Source: a bacterium (GTDB lineage Bacteria; Sysuimicrobiota; Sysuimicrobiia; Sysuimicrobiales; Thermofontiviventaceae). From it: a DNA stretch of 64,000 nucleotides. The DNA is taken from NCBI GenBank assembly GCA_030550015.1, contig JAUQQG010000053.1, positions 1 through 64,000 on the forward strand. The letters run 5' to 3'. The notes under the pieces are model-generated. The model was not told the DNA's origin. It did no database searches and worked only from the letters and a program-made list of their open reading frames with translations. Shown here piece by piece: positions 18,791 through 27,708 of the stretch. The translations under genes were made by a program, and so were the position numbers. Every line of letters starts with the position of its first letter. Position 1 is the first letter of the stretch.

Positions 18791-19561
18791 GTGGAAAAGC
18801 TGGCGTTCCTGGAGGTTGAGCATCTTACCAAGGTATACGAGGACGGGACCAAGGCCCTTGAGGATGTCTCCTTCAAGGTGGAGAGGGGAGAGTTTGTTGT
18901 GATCATTGGCCTCTCCGGTTCGGGCAAGTCTACCTTGTTGCGGTGCATCAACCGGCTGGTGGAGCCCACCTCTGGGAAGATCTACCTCGATGGGGTGGAG
19001 GTGACCGCCCTCGCTCCCGATGAGCTCCGTCGGCTGCGCCGCCAGATCGGGATGATCTTCCAACAGTTTAATCTGGTGAAGCGGGCCTCTGTCCTGACCA
19101 ACGTACTCTCCGGGCGCCTGGGGTACGTCCCTTCCATCTGGTCGTTGGTGAACTACTGGCCCCGCGAGGAGGTGCAGCGGGCGTTTCTGAACCTGGAGCG
19201 GGTGGGGATTGCGGATAAGGCCTATACACGGGCGGACCAACTATCCGGGGGCCAGCAGCAGCGCGTGGGGATCGCCCGGGCTCTGATGCAAGAACCCAAG
19301 CTGATCCTTGCCGATGAGCCCGTGTCTGCCCTCGATCCTGCGACCTCTCACTCGGTCCTGAAATATATCGAGGACCTGAACAGGGAAGGGATTACCGTCC
19401 TGTGCAGCCTCCACTTTCTGAGCCTCGCCCGCCGGTACGGGAGGCGGATCATCGCCCTGAAGGCAGGGAGGATCGTCTTCGACGGCCATCCTGAAGAGAT
19501 CGACGACCGGCGGTTCAGGGAGATCTATGGAGAGGAAGCGGTGGAGGTGGAGATTCGCTAA
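18791..19561 (+). CDS. phnC: PhnC-type ABC importer ATP-binding protein
   Basis: A 256-residue ABC ATPase that powers the PhnD/PhnE importer. Walker [10 protein letters not shown] is at 40-48, the Q-loop is in [14 protein letters not shown], the signature is [15 protein letters not shown], and Walker B is [12 protein letters not shown]. The [17 protein letters not shown] segment is diagnostic of PhnC. The GTG start at 18791 comes directly after the palindromic repeat, with only GAAGTGGG as a weak ribosome site. Confidence 0.92.
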   Translation: MEKLAFLEVEHLTKVYEDGTKALEDVSFKVERGEFVVIIGLSGSGKSTLLRCINRLVEPTSGKIYLDGVEVTALAPDELRRLRRQIGMIFQQFNLVKRASVLTNVLSGRLGYVPSIWSLVNYWPREEVQRAFLNLERVGIADKAYTRADQLSGGQQQRVGIARALMQEPKLILADEPVSALDPATSHSVLKYIEDLNREGITVLCSLHFLSLARRYGRRIIALKAGRIVFDGHPEEIDDRRFREIYGEEAVEVEIR

Positions 19562-19675
19562 GTACCCATCAAACGTCCTTTTTAGGGTTTCCTGAGTACT
19601 GGGCGAAATCTTGCGAGGAGATCTTGCTGGAGCTACTCAGGGACGGTATATCACCTGTCCTGAGCAGAGGCAAGG

Positions 19676-20848
19676 ATGCGCAACCAGACCGTGACCCCAA
19701 AAGCAATCCCACATATCCACCCAGGGCGCCGCTCCCTTATCCGTTCCTGGCAGTTCCTCATGTTGCTTCTGGCCATTCTGTTGATCTATGGCTACGGGTG
19801 GCGGGTCACGCAGATCAACATGGGAGAGCTGTTTACCAAGGCGCACCTCATCCGACCGCTCCTCAGCTCCCTGGTGCGCCCTGATCTCCTCACCCGGGAC
19901 CAGGAAGTCCAAGTCGCCCGTGCCCCATTCCTGACGGGGGAGGGGGAGCTTCCCACGCTCCCTCCATCCACTGAGGGGACTTCCCTCAACCTCTCTCGGA
20001 CGCGCGGGAGGATCGGCGATCGCCTCGTGGTGAGGGGGCAAGGGTTCCGGCCGAACACAGAGGGTGTGCTCTGGTGGGAGAACCAGATCGGCCAGCGCCT
20101 TCCCATGCGGCGATTCAAGACGGATGAGCAGGGGCGCTTCACCCTGGAGATCGCTGTTCCTCAGACTCCCGGAGTGGAGCATGTAGTCATCGCGGAAGTA
20201 AGCTGGCCTGTTGGTCCCCTCAAGCCCAGTGAGACGCTGAAGATCGTCACCGAGCGAATGATTGAGACGGTGTTCCTCGCCTTGATGGGGACCACCATCG
20301 CCGTGGTTGTGGCCGTTCCGTTGAGCTTTCTGGGTGCGCGGAACCTCATGGCCAGGAATCCTGTGGGGTTCACCATCTACTTGATCACGAGGACGGTTTT
20401 TAACATTGCCCGCTCCATCGAGCCCCTGATTATGGCGACTGTCTTCGCGGTGTGGGTCGGGATTGGCCCATTCGCTGGTGTCCTCGCGCTTGGGGTGCAC
20501 TCCATCGCCGCCTTGGGGAAGCTCTACTCAGAACAGATCGAATCCATCGACCCCGGGCCAATCGAGGCCGTGATGGCTACAGGGGCGACGCCCCTTCAGG
20601 TGGTACGCTACGCGGTGATCCCGCAGATCGTTCCTCAGTTCATCGCCTTTACCATCTACCGCTGGGACATCAACGTGCGGATGTCCACCGTTATCGGGTT
20701 CGTGGGCGGGGGAGGCATCGGGTTCATCCTTATGCAGTATATCAACCTGCTCCAGTGGCGCCAGGCAGCCACGGCGGTATGGGCGATCACCCTTGTGGTT
20801 GCACTCATGGACTATGCCAGCGCAGTCATCAGGGAGAAGGTCATATAG
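19676..20848 (+). CDS. phnE: PhnE-type ABC importer permease with inserted extracytoplasmic domain
   Basis: A 390-residue permease. The C-terminal 200 residues are a normal PhnE core: five or so helices and the EAA-like loop EAVMATGATPLQVVRYAVIPQ. Between the first helix (about 25-41) and the core lies an extra region of about 110 residues (roughly 75-185). It is rich in beta-type sequence (GDRLVVRGQGF, DEQGRFTLEIAVP) and resembles a small Ig-like or TIG-like domain. It would lie outside the membrane and may contact the binding protein. PhnE proteins normally lack it. The 114-bp gap after phnC contains no clear terminator. Confidence 0.87.
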   Translation: MRNQTVTPKAIPHIHPGRRSLIRSWQFLMLLLAILLIYGYGWRVTQINMGELFTKAHLIRPLLSSLVRPDLLTRDQEVQVARAPFLTGEGELPTLPPSTEGTSLNLSRTRGRIGDRLVVRGQGFRPNTEGVLWWENQIGQRLPMRRFKTDEQGRFTLEIAVPQTPGVEHVVIAEVSWPVGPLKPSETLKIVTERMIETVFLALMGTTIAVVVAVPLSFLGARNLMARNPVGFTIYLITRTVFNIARSIEPLIMATVFAVWVGIGPFAGVLALGVHSIAALGKLYSEQIESIDPGPIEAVMATGATPLQVVRYAVIPQIVPQFIAFTIYRWDINVRMSTVIGFVGGGGIGFILMQYINLLQWRQAATAVWAITLVVALMDYASAVIREKVI

Positions 20849-20936
20849 CTTGTATTTCGGATTTCAGAATGTGGATTTCGGATTTGGTTAACTAGACCAG
20901 ATAGACCAAATAGACCAAACTGACGAGATAGACCAG
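20849..20936. repeat. Composite intergenic repeat (AATCCG-like plus 9-bp TAGACCAGA units) before pgeF
   Basis: The gap starts with TATTTCGGATTTCAGAATG-like sequence related to the phnD-phnC repeat. It then switches to a 9-bp period (TAGACCAGA, TAGACCAAA, TAGACCAAA, CTGACGAGA, TAGACCAG) that runs straight into the ATG of pgeF. No Shine-Dalgarno sequence is visible in front of that ATG. Confidence 0.7.
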
Positions 20937-21737
20937 ATGTTCCGTTGGCACGAGGCGGATGGACTTCCTTACCTGTCCAGCGAGCTCCTGGAAGCTACGG
21001 GGCTTGTCATCCACGGCTTCACCACGCGCCTGGGCGGAGTCAGTAAAGGGCCCTTCACCTCCCTGAACCTCGGCAGGGGGGTGGGGGATGCGATCTCCTG
21101 CGTGCTGGAGAACAGGGAGAGAGCCAACCGGACCATCGGCGTGGATCCAAAGCTCCAGGTTGAGGCGGAACAGGTCCACGGCACGGCCGTAGCCCTTGTC
21201 GGTCGTGGGGAGGGAGGCATGCTATGCCCTGGTTGCGACGGGCTCATGACCTCGGAGGAGGGAGTCTCGCTCGCCATCCATACTGCCGACTGCGCCTCGG
21301 TGCTCATCCTTGACCCCGATCACCCTGCCGTAGCAGCTGTGCACATTGGGTGGAGGGGAGTTGCCGCGGGAATGGCAGGAGAGGTCATCAGGGGCATGCA
21401 GGCCTCCTTTGGCTCCAAGACCCAGAGCCTGCTTGTGGCCATTGGTCCTGCCATCGGGGCATGTTGTTACGAAGTCGGGCCCGATGTGCTGGAGCAGATG
21501 CGTCATTGGGTTTGGATCGAGGAGGTGTTGTGGCCGAACGAGCGGGGCCGCTGGCAGTTCGACTTGAAGGCGGCTATCTCTCGCCAGCTCGTCGATGCCG
21601 GCGTCCCACCCGGGCACATTGCCACCTGTACCCTATGTACTGCCTGCCATCCCGACCTTTTCTTCTCCTACCGGCGCGATGGGGTGACTGGGCGGATGGC
21701 AGGGATCATTGCCCTACGGGGCACCCGATGGACCTAG
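20937..21737 (+). CDS. pgeF: PgeF/YlmD (YfiH-family) purine nucleoside phosphorylase / polyphenol oxidase-fold enzyme
   Basis: A 266-residue protein of the multicopper-polyphenol-oxidase fold family, now known to act as a purine nucleoside phosphorylase and adenosine deaminase with a single zinc. The metal ligands can be read as His81 (EQVHG), Cys119 (HTADCA) and His136 (HIGWRG). Length is normal. The next gene is the YlmE/YggS PLP protein, the same neighbour as in Firmicutes (ylmD-ylmE). The start codon abuts a 9-bp repeat array with no ribosome site, so translation initiation may be weak or unusual. Confidence 0.92.
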   Translation: MFRWHEADGLPYLSSELLEATGLVIHGFTTRLGGVSKGPFTSLNLGRGVGDAISCVLENRERANRTIGVDPKLQVEAEQVHGTAVALVGRGEGGMLCPGCDGLMTSEEGVSLAIHTADCASVLILDPDHPAVAAVHIGWRGVAAGMAGEVIRGMQASFGSKTQSLLVAIGPAIGACCYEVGPDVLEQMRHWVWIEEVLWPNERGRWQFDLKAAISRQLVDAGVPPGHIATCTLCTACHPDLFFSYRRDGVTGRMAGIIALRGTRWT

Positions 21738-21811
21738 GACATCGCTGACAGCAATCCGCTCCGTGCTTTCCTTCGGAACGCGACATACCCGATCAACCCG
21801 AGAAATGCGAA

Positions 21812-22495
21812 ATGTCTGAGATCGAAAGGAACATCGCCATCGTACGGGAGAGGATTGCTGCTGCAGCCACCCGGGCAGGCCGGAACCCCGAAGAGGTGAC
21901 CCTTGTGGCGGTGACCAAAGGGGTTGGAATCGATAGGGTCCTGGAGGCCATTGCCAGCGGGGTCACCCACATCGGGGAGAACCGTGTTCAGGAAGCAGCT
22001 GTCAAGTTCCCCCACCTTCCTCCCGGCATCGTCCGGCACATGGTAGGTCACCTCCAGCGCAACAAAGCGAAGCTAGCCCTGCGCCTTTTTGATCTTATCC
22101 ACTCTGTGGATTCCCTCCGGCTTGCCGAGGAGCTCAACCGCCGTGCCATGGACGCCGGGGTGACCATGGATGTCCTCATCCAGGTCAACGTCTCAGGGGA
22201 ACCAACAAAATATGGCATTTCCCCGGAGGAAGTTGAAGCGCTGGTGGAGAATATGACATCGTTCCCAGGGCTCCGCCTCCGCGGTCTGATGACGATTGCG
22301 CCCCTGGGAGAGCATGCGGAGCAAGCCAGGCCGTACTTCCGGAGGCTCCGGGAGCTCGGGGAGCGGCTCAGGAACAAAGTCCGACTGGAGAAACTCGAAC
22401 TTTCTATGGGGATGACCGACGACTTCGAAGTTGCCGTAGAAGAAGGGGCGACTATTGTGCGCATTGGTCGGGCCATCTTCGGTCCAAGGGAATGA
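21812..22495 (+). CDS. ylmE: YggS/YlmE-family PLP homeostasis protein
   Basis: A 227-residue single-domain PLP-binding TIM-barrel protein of the YggS/PROSC family, involved in vitamin B6 and amino-acid balance. Lys36 in VAVTKG is the PLP lysine. HMVGHLQRNKAK (usually HFIGxLQxNK), IQVNVSGEPTKYGI and LSMGMTDDFEVAVEEGAT are the family motifs. It follows pgeF by 74 bp. No clear ribosome-binding site precedes the ATG at 21812. Confidence 0.94.
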   Translation: MSEIERNIAIVRERIAAAATRAGRNPEEVTLVAVTKGVGIDRVLEAIASGVTHIGENRVQEAAVKFPHLPPGIVRHMVGHLQRNKAKLALRLFDLIHSVDSLRLAEELNRRAMDAGVTMDVLIQVNVSGEPTKYGISPEEVEALVENMTSFPGLRLRGLMTIAPLGEHAEQARPYFRRLRELGERLRNKVRLEKLELSMGMTDDFEVAVEEGATIVRIGRAIFGPRE

Positions 22496-22579
22496 ATGCA
22501 ATTTCGGATTGGCAATTTCGGATTGCGGATTTTGTTGTATTCAAATCCGAAATCCGCATTCCGAAATTCGAAATCCAAC
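22496..22579. repeat. AATCCG-type palindromic intergenic repeat, ylmE-mtnA
   Basis: ATTTCGGATTGGCAATTTCGG and GGATTGCGGATTTTG on the left are followed by the reverse complements CAAATCCGAAATCCGCATTCCG and AAATTCGAAATCC on the right. It fills the gap and ends right at the mtnA ATG. It is the same family as 18714-18788. Confidence 0.75.
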
Positions 22580-23623
22580 ATGAGGACGATCTGGTGGGAA
22601 GAGGAGCGAGTGAAACTCCTGGATCAGACCAAGCTCCCGCATAGGGTCGAGGTTGTGGAGTGCACTCGCTGGGAGGAGGTCGCCGAGGCCATCCGGACCC
22701 TCAAGATCCGCGGCGCCCCTGCGATTGGTGTGGCTGGCGCCTTCGCCCTGGCCCTTGCGGCACGCACGCTTCCTTCCCGCACACGGGAGGAGTTCCTGGA
22801 AGCGCTTACCCACATCTCCCGCCAGATTCAACAGACCCGGCCCACCGCGGTCAACCTCTCCTGGGCCCTTCATAGGCTTCTCCAGTTCGCGCGGAACTAT
22901 CCGGGGAACTTTCAGGAGCTCCCATCCCTTCTCCTGGAAGAGGCAGGGAGGATCGCCCAGGAAGATATCGAGACGAACCGTGCGATCGCCCGCCATGGGA
23001 GTAGCCTGATCAAGCCGGGAGAGCGCATCCTCACCTACTGCAACACCGGATCCCTGGCAACGGTGGACTATGGCACTGCTCTGGGCATTATCCGGGCTGC
23101 CCACGAGCAAGGGAAGGGTGTGCACGTCTACGTCTGCGAGACCAGGCCTGTCCTCCAGGGAGCACGGCTGACAGCCTGGGAGGTCCTCCAGTATGGAATC
23201 CCTGCCACGTTGATCACCGACAACGCCGCGGGTTTCTTGATGCGGAAGGGACAGGTCGACCGGGTGCTTGTGGGAGCCGATAGGATTGCCAGGAATGGGG
23301 ACGTTGCCAACAAAATTGGGACCTACACCCTGGCGATCCTGGCGCGCTTCCATGGGATCCCCTTCATCGTTGCTGCGCCCCTCTCCAGCGTAGACTTTGA
23401 GGCTCCCGATGGGTGGGCGATCCCCATCGAGGAACGTCCACCGGAGGAGGTCACCCATATCGGCGGTCTGCGCATCGCCCCGGAGGGGATCCAAGTGGCC
23501 AACCCGGCGTTCGACGTCACGCCCGCTGACCTGGTGACTGCCATCGTGACCGAGCGGGGGATCGCCACCCCACCTTTCAAGGAGAGCCTGGAAGGGCTAA
23601 GGTCCAGGGCGATGGTCTCCTGA
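22580..23623 (+). CDS. mtnA: MtnA, 5-methylthioribose-1-phosphate isomerase
   Basis: A 347-residue aldose-ketose isomerase of the eIF2B-alpha-like family in methionine salvage (MTR-1-P to MTRu-1-P). Catalytic Cys154 (TYCNTGSLAT) and Asp234 (GADRIARNGD) are present, as are KIRGAPAIG near the N-terminus and the late VTPADLVTAIVTERG motif. The ATG at 22580 is chosen over an in-frame extension through the upstream palindromic repeat. The repeat leaves no ribosome site. Some members of this family act on ribose-1-phosphate in other pathways; the motif set fits MtnA best. Confidence 0.92.
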   Translation: MRTIWWEEERVKLLDQTKLPHRVEVVECTRWEEVAEAIRTLKIRGAPAIGVAGAFALALAARTLPSRTREEFLEALTHISRQIQQTRPTAVNLSWALHRLLQFARNYPGNFQELPSLLLEEAGRIAQEDIETNRAIARHGSSLIKPGERILTYCNTGSLATVDYGTALGIIRAAHEQGKGVHVYVCETRPVLQGARLTAWEVLQYGIPATLITDNAAGFLMRKGQVDRVLVGADRIARNGDVANKIGTYTLAILARFHGIPFIVAAPLSSVDFEAPDGWAIPIEERPPEEVTHIGGLRIAPEGIQVANPAFDVTPADLVTAIVTERGIATPPFKESLEGLRSRAMVS

Positions 23624-23659
23624 GGACGGTCCACCTACCCCTGTGCATGGGAGGGATCG

Positions 23660-25009
23660 ATGGAACGGGAACGGCGCAGGCGTGAGATCTTTACCCTCTG
23701 TATCCTGGGAATCGGCTGGGCCTTCCTCGTCGCCCACACCTTGAGAGAACGGGACATCCGCTGGCTCCAACTCCTCTTCTTGATCTTTGCCATCTACGGA
23801 AGCCTGCTCTTTCTCACAGGCCTCGTGAGAGGCCCCAGGGCACGGACCCTCGGTGGATCTTCAGAGACATACCGGCCCTTCGTCAGCATCCTCGTCCCTG
23901 CGAAGAACGAGGAGAAGGTCATCGGGGAAGCGATCAAACATCTGTGCTTTCTTGACTATCCAGATGCGCGGGGGGCACGGAACTATGAGGTGATCGTGAT
24001 CGAGGACCGGTCTACCGACGGAACCGGAGCGATCCTCGAGAATTTGCAGAAGTGGTATCCCTTCAAGGTCATCCGCCCGCCCCTTGGATCCAACCACGGG
24101 AAGGCTGCTGCCTTAAACGTCGGGCTCCGCGCATGCCGGGGAGAAGTCGTGGCGGTGTTCGATGCAGACGCCATTGTGCCACGGGATTTCCTCAAGAAAA
24201 CCGTTCCCTACCTGAACTCACCGGTTGTGGCAGCTGTTCAGGCTCGCAAGCTCGTGAGTAACGGGCGGCGCAACCTCCTCACCCGGGTCCAAGAGGACGA
24301 GTACGCCATCTTCCAGGTCCTCCTCCAGAGGAGCAGGAGCCTCCTGGGAGGGTATGTGAGTCTTGCGGGGAACGGTATGGTTCTTCGTAGGGAGGTCCTG
24401 GAAGCAGTCGGGGGATGGAACGAACGGGCGTTGACCGAGGATCTGGAGATGACCTTGCGCCTCACCCTCCGTGGTTGGCAGATCCGCTACTGTGAAGAAG
24501 CGGTGGTCTGGGAGGAAGCGGTAGGGAGATGGAAGAGCCTCTTCCTGCAAAGGGCACGGTGGACAGAGGGGGCATTGCAGTGTTTCTTCCAGTACCTGCC
24601 CAACTTGCTCTTTCAATATGAGATCTCCTGGGTGCGCCGCCTGGATGCCCTCTTTTTCTACTCCAGCGCTCTCCTCCTCCCCGTTGCCCTTTTGACCAGC
24701 TATCTCTATGCCGTCGTGAGCTTTCTTGAGGGGGAGAGGTTCTCTCTTACCCTTCCGGAACCCGCCCTCACGCTGGGATCGGCCTTGTTCACCGCCAGCG
24801 CCTTCCTCTCTATACTCCAGGGGATCGGGGATCTCCCTCGGGCGATCGTCGCGTTCGTTCGCTTCGGCATCTTCACAATCTCCCAGCTCGTGGCGACCCT
24901 GCTGGCCCTCGCTCACTACCTGCGGAGCCTCTGGACAGGCCGGATCGAGTGGGTGAAGACAGAGCACGAAGGAGCTAGCGTGCAGGGGTTTTGGTGGGGG
25001 CGTGAATGA
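23660..25009 (+). CDS. Membrane GT2 processive glycosyltransferase (cellulose/hyaluronan-synthase-like)
   Basis: A 449-residue family 2 glycosyltransferase. Two N-terminal helices are followed by the catalytic domain from about residue 72 (VSILVPAKNEE). Motifs are FDADAIVP (DxD), ALTEDLEMTLR (catalytic base) and QRARWTEG (QxxRW-type), which together mark processive or polysaccharide-type GT2 enzymes. Three to four C-terminal helices follow from about residue 325. The product is unknown. No other polysaccharide genes lie nearby. Its 3' end overlaps the convergent thiI gene by 35 bp. Confidence 0.88.
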   Translation: MERERRRREIFTLCILGIGWAFLVAHTLRERDIRWLQLLFLIFAIYGSLLFLTGLVRGPRARTLGGSSETYRPFVSILVPAKNEEKVIGEAIKHLCFLDYPDARGARNYEVIVIEDRSTDGTGAILENLQKWYPFKVIRPPLGSNHGKAAALNVGLRACRGEVVAVFDADAIVPRDFLKKTVPYLNSPVVAAVQARKLVSNGRRNLLTRVQEDEYAIFQVLLQRSRSLLGGYVSLAGNGMVLRREVLEAVGGWNERALTEDLEMTLRLTLRGWQIRYCEEAVVWEEAVGRWKSLFLQRARWTEGALQCFFQYLPNLLFQYEISWVRRLDALFFYSSALLLPVALLTSYLYAVVSFLEGERFSLTLPEPALTLGSALFTASAFLSILQGIGDLPRAIVAFVRFGIFTISQLVATLLALAHYLRSLWTGRIEWVKTEHEGASVQGFWWGRE

Positions 25010-26162
25010 ACGCGATCTGGCTCTTCTGAAGTGCCTCCTCCAAGAGCCCTTCTATGGGAAGGGAGGCTTCTCTCCTTACCACCTCTTGTAACTCCGGCCG
25101 GGTGCGTGGGTGGGCCGGGACGAAGAGGGAGCAGCAGTCCTCGTACGGGAGGATAGAGATCTCGTAGGTTCCAATCTCCCTGGCGCGGGCGGTGATCTCT
25201 GTCTTATCGAAGCCGATGAGCGGGCGGAAGACAGGCATCCCGGTCGCTTCCTCGATGACGGCAATGCTTTCTAGGGTTTGGCTAGCCACTTGCCCGAGGC
25301 TCTCCCCGGTGACGATGGCCAGCGCTCCTTCCCGGTGGGCAATGCGCTCGGCGAGGCGCATCATCATCCGGCGCATCAAAATCACACGCAAGTCCTCGGG
25401 GGCGTGGAGCTGGATCGCTCGCTGGATCTCGGTGAAGTAGACAATCCAGACCTTGAGGGGGCCCGTCCACGCCGAAAGAACCCGGCAGATCTCTAGGACC
25501 TTCTCCTTGGAACGCTCGCTGGTGAAAGGGAAGGAATGGAAGTGGACAGGGATCACCTCAAGACCGCGCTTGGCAGCCATCCACGCTGCCACGGGGCTGT
25601 CGATCCCTCCAGAGATCAGGGCCACGGCCCTTCCGCTTGTCCCCACGGGGAGCCCACCAGGGCCGGGGATGCGGCGGGAATACAGGTAAGCCTCCTCGCG
25701 GATCTCGATAGAGATCACCAGGTCTGGGTCCTCAAGGCGCACGCGGAGGTGAGGGAACTGCTCCTGTAAAAAAGCGCCGATCCGGGCGTTGAGCTCCATG
25801 GAGGTAAGAGGGAACCGCTTGTCAGCCCGGCGCGTGTCCACCTTGAAGGTGGAAGGGGAGTCTCTCGTGAGCGCTTCCTCCACAAGGCTCCTGGCTGCGC
25901 GGGCGATTTCCTCGACATCCCATGGGACAGCCCACGCAGGGCTTACACTGGTGACCCCGAAGACGCGGCGGAGGCGTGAGAGGACGTGCTCCTCTGCTGC
26001 TCCTGTATGCACGAGGATGCGGCCGAACCGCTCTCGCACCTGCACCTCCCCCAGACCCTCCAGGGCCTCCTCAACGTTCCGCACGAGGCGGCGGAGGAAG
26101 AAGGGTCGGTTCCCGCCTTTGAGGGCGACCTCCCCGTAGCTGACGAGATAGAGCCGGTTCAT
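24975..26162 (-). CDS. thiI: ThiI, tRNA 4-thiouridine / thiazole sulfurtransferase (no rhodanese domain)
   Basis: A 395-residue ThiI that adenylates U8 of tRNA for thiolation. A ferredoxin-like region and THUMP domain occupy roughly residues 1-165. The PP-loop SGGIDSP is at 184-190. The protein ends without the C-terminal rhodanese domain of E. coli ThiI, as in Bacillus, where a dedicated NifS-type desulfurase supplies the sulfur. The adjacent overlapping cysteine desulfurase fits this. The start overlaps the desulfurase stop by 4 bp (ATGA on the - strand). Confidence 0.93.
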   Translation of the reverse strand: MNRLYLVSYGEVALKGGNRPFFLRRLVRNVEEALEGLGEVQVRERFGRILVHTGAAEEHVLSRLRRVFGVTSVSPAWAVPWDVEEIARAARSLVEEALTRDSPSTFKVDTRRADKRFPLTSMELNARIGAFLQEQFPHLRVRLEDPDLVISIEIREEAYLYSRRIPGPGGLPVGTSGRAVALISGGIDSPVAAWMAAKRGLEVIPVHFHSFPFTSERSKEKVLEICRVLSAWTGPLKVWIVYFTEIQRAIQLHAPEDLRVILMRRMMMRLAERIAHREGALAIVTGESLGQVASQTLESIAVIEEATGMPVFRPLIGFDKTEITARAREIGTYEISILPYEDCCSLFVPAHPRTRPELQEVVRREASLPIEGLLEEALQKSQIAFIHAPTKTPAR

Positions 26163-27331
26163 AGGATTTTCAAGCTCGCAAGCTCATCCACAGCCTGAAG
26201 GATTGCTTGGGCAGCAACCTCCACGTCCCCCTCTGTCGTCTCATACCCGAGGCTGATGCGGATGGTGGAAAGCGCCTCCTCTTTGCTCAACCCCATCGCC
26301 AGGAGGACATGGCTGGGTTCGGCCCTGCGGGAGTGACAGGCTGAACCTGTGGAGACATAGATCCCGTCGAGCTCAAGGCGGTGGACGAGGTGCTCACCAA
26401 GCACCCCCTTCACGGTAATGCTCAGGATGTGCGGGGCCGCCTGCTCAACCGGTGGTCCATTGATTTGGATCCTGGGGTGGCCACTGAGGGCTGCGATGAG
26501 GCGCGCCCGTAAGATATGGAGGCGAGGGATGGCAGTTCCTTGGGTCTCCGCAAGGATGCGAGCTGCAGCCCCCATCCCAACGATGCCGGGGACGTTCTCC
26601 GTCCCGGGGCGAAGACCTCGCTCCTGCTCGCCACCGGAGAGAAGAGGAACGAGCTGGACGCCTTCCCGGACGAACAGGACTCCAACCCCTTTTGGTCCAG
26701 CGATCTTATGTCCACTTAGGGAGAGGAGGTCGATCCCCGCTTGGTGGGGTGAGAAAGGGACCTTGCCCAGCGCCTGGACTGCGTCCACGTGGAAGAAGAT
26801 CTTTCGCCCCAGCTTCTTCCCGGCTTCTTGCACAATCTTTCCGATCTCCTCGATGGGCTGGACGCTCCCTACCTCGTTGTTCACCGCCATGATGCTCACG
26901 AGGATCGTTTCCGGTCTGATAGCATCCGCAACAGATGCAGGGTCGAGGATCCCGTGTCGGTCAACGGGAAGGAAGGTGACTTGGAATCCCTCCTCCTGGA
27001 GGCGCCGGCACGGCTCGAGCACGGAGGAGTGCTCGATTTGCGTCGTCATCAAATGCCTTCCCCTTCTCTGATACGCGTAGGCAATTCCCCGGATCGCCAA
27101 GTTGTTCGCTTCGGTGGCGCCCGAGGTGAAGAGGATCTCCCGCGGGTTCACCCCGAGCAGGGCTGCGATATCTGCGCGCGCCTCCTCGATCCGACGTTCG
27201 GCTTCCACGCCCATGCGATGGAGGGAGGAGGGGTTGCCGTAGGCCTGTGTCAACACCTCCTGCATCGCCTCCACAACTGCAGGGTGCGGGCGCGTGGTGG
27301 CCGCATTGTCCAGGTAGATCTCTCGGCGCAT
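26159..27331 (-). CDS. Cysteine desulfurase (NifS/IscS family), ThiI partner
   Basis: A 390-residue class V PLP aminotransferase that takes sulfur from cysteine as an enzyme persulfide. The PLP lysine is Lys209 (SLSGHKIAGPKG). The catalytic Cys332 sits in a loop of the IscS-like type (TGSACHSRRAEPSH). GGAAGG lies upstream of the ATG at 27331 on the - strand. Coupling to thiI suggests a role in tRNA thiolation (and thiamine), as for Bacillus NifZ. A role in Fe-S assembly cannot be excluded, since no isc or suf scaffold gene is in the window. Confidence 0.92.
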   Translation of the reverse strand: MRREIYLDNAATTRPHPAVVEAMQEVLTQAYGNPSSLHRMGVEAERRIEEARADIAALLGVNPREILFTSGATEANNLAIRGIAYAYQRRGRHLMTTQIEHSSVLEPCRRLQEEGFQVTFLPVDRHGILDPASVADAIRPETILVSIMAVNNEVGSVQPIEEIGKIVQEAGKKLGRKIFFHVDAVQALGKVPFSPHQAGIDLLSLSGHKIAGPKGVGVLFVREGVQLVPLLSGGEQERGLRPGTENVPGIVGMGAAARILAETQGTAIPRLHILRARLIAALSGHPRIQINGPPVEQAAPHILSITVKGVLGEHLVHRLELDGIYVSTGSACHSRRAEPSHVLLAMGLSKEEALSTIRISLGYETTEGDVEVAAQAILQAVDELASLKIL

Positions 27332-27708
27332 CTCTACCTTCCACTATAGTCTACACAGTCTTCACAGTCTACACGGTCTTCACGGTTTAAACCCCGACAG
27401 ATGTGGAGCGATCCAGGAATTGCCCTCCGAGTGTCTCATGATTTCTGGCCAGTGTAAAGGCTCAGCAGGAGCCTCATCCTCCCAGGTCTCGTCTATCTGG
27501 GGATCTGGTTACCTCCACCCAGGCCTAGGGGCAGGTCTCAACCCTGCCCTTCGATACACTCTGGATTCCCAAGACTGTGTAGACGGTGCAGACCGTGTAG
27601 ACTGTGTAGACTGTGCAGACCGTGCAAACCGTGTAGAGGAACTCCCGTGCGGACACCGAACTCCCTAATGAGGTGGGTGAACGCCCCTTCCGCGAGGAGG
27701 CCTCTTAG
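27332..27708. repeat. 377-bp divergent gap with two inverted 9-bp repeat arrays
   Basis: No gene is seen. Around 27348-27388 is an array of TCTACACAG/TCTTCACGG units. Around 27571-27640 is an array of the reverse-complement type (GACTGTGTA, GACCGTGTA, GACTGTGCA, GACCGTGCA). The two arrays therefore face each other like terminal inverted repeats around about 180 bp. The interior has two small hairpins: AGGCTC/GAGCCT (about 27459-27475), and GGGCAGG/CCTGCCC (27529-27549). The gap separates the divergent desulfurase and MFS genes; no strong promoter was found for either. Confidence 0.65.

Noticed and set aside
27348-27640. CRISPR array at the 9-bp repeats
   Set aside because: The units are 9 bp, contiguous and degenerate. 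There are no unique spacers of 30-40 bp and no cas genes.
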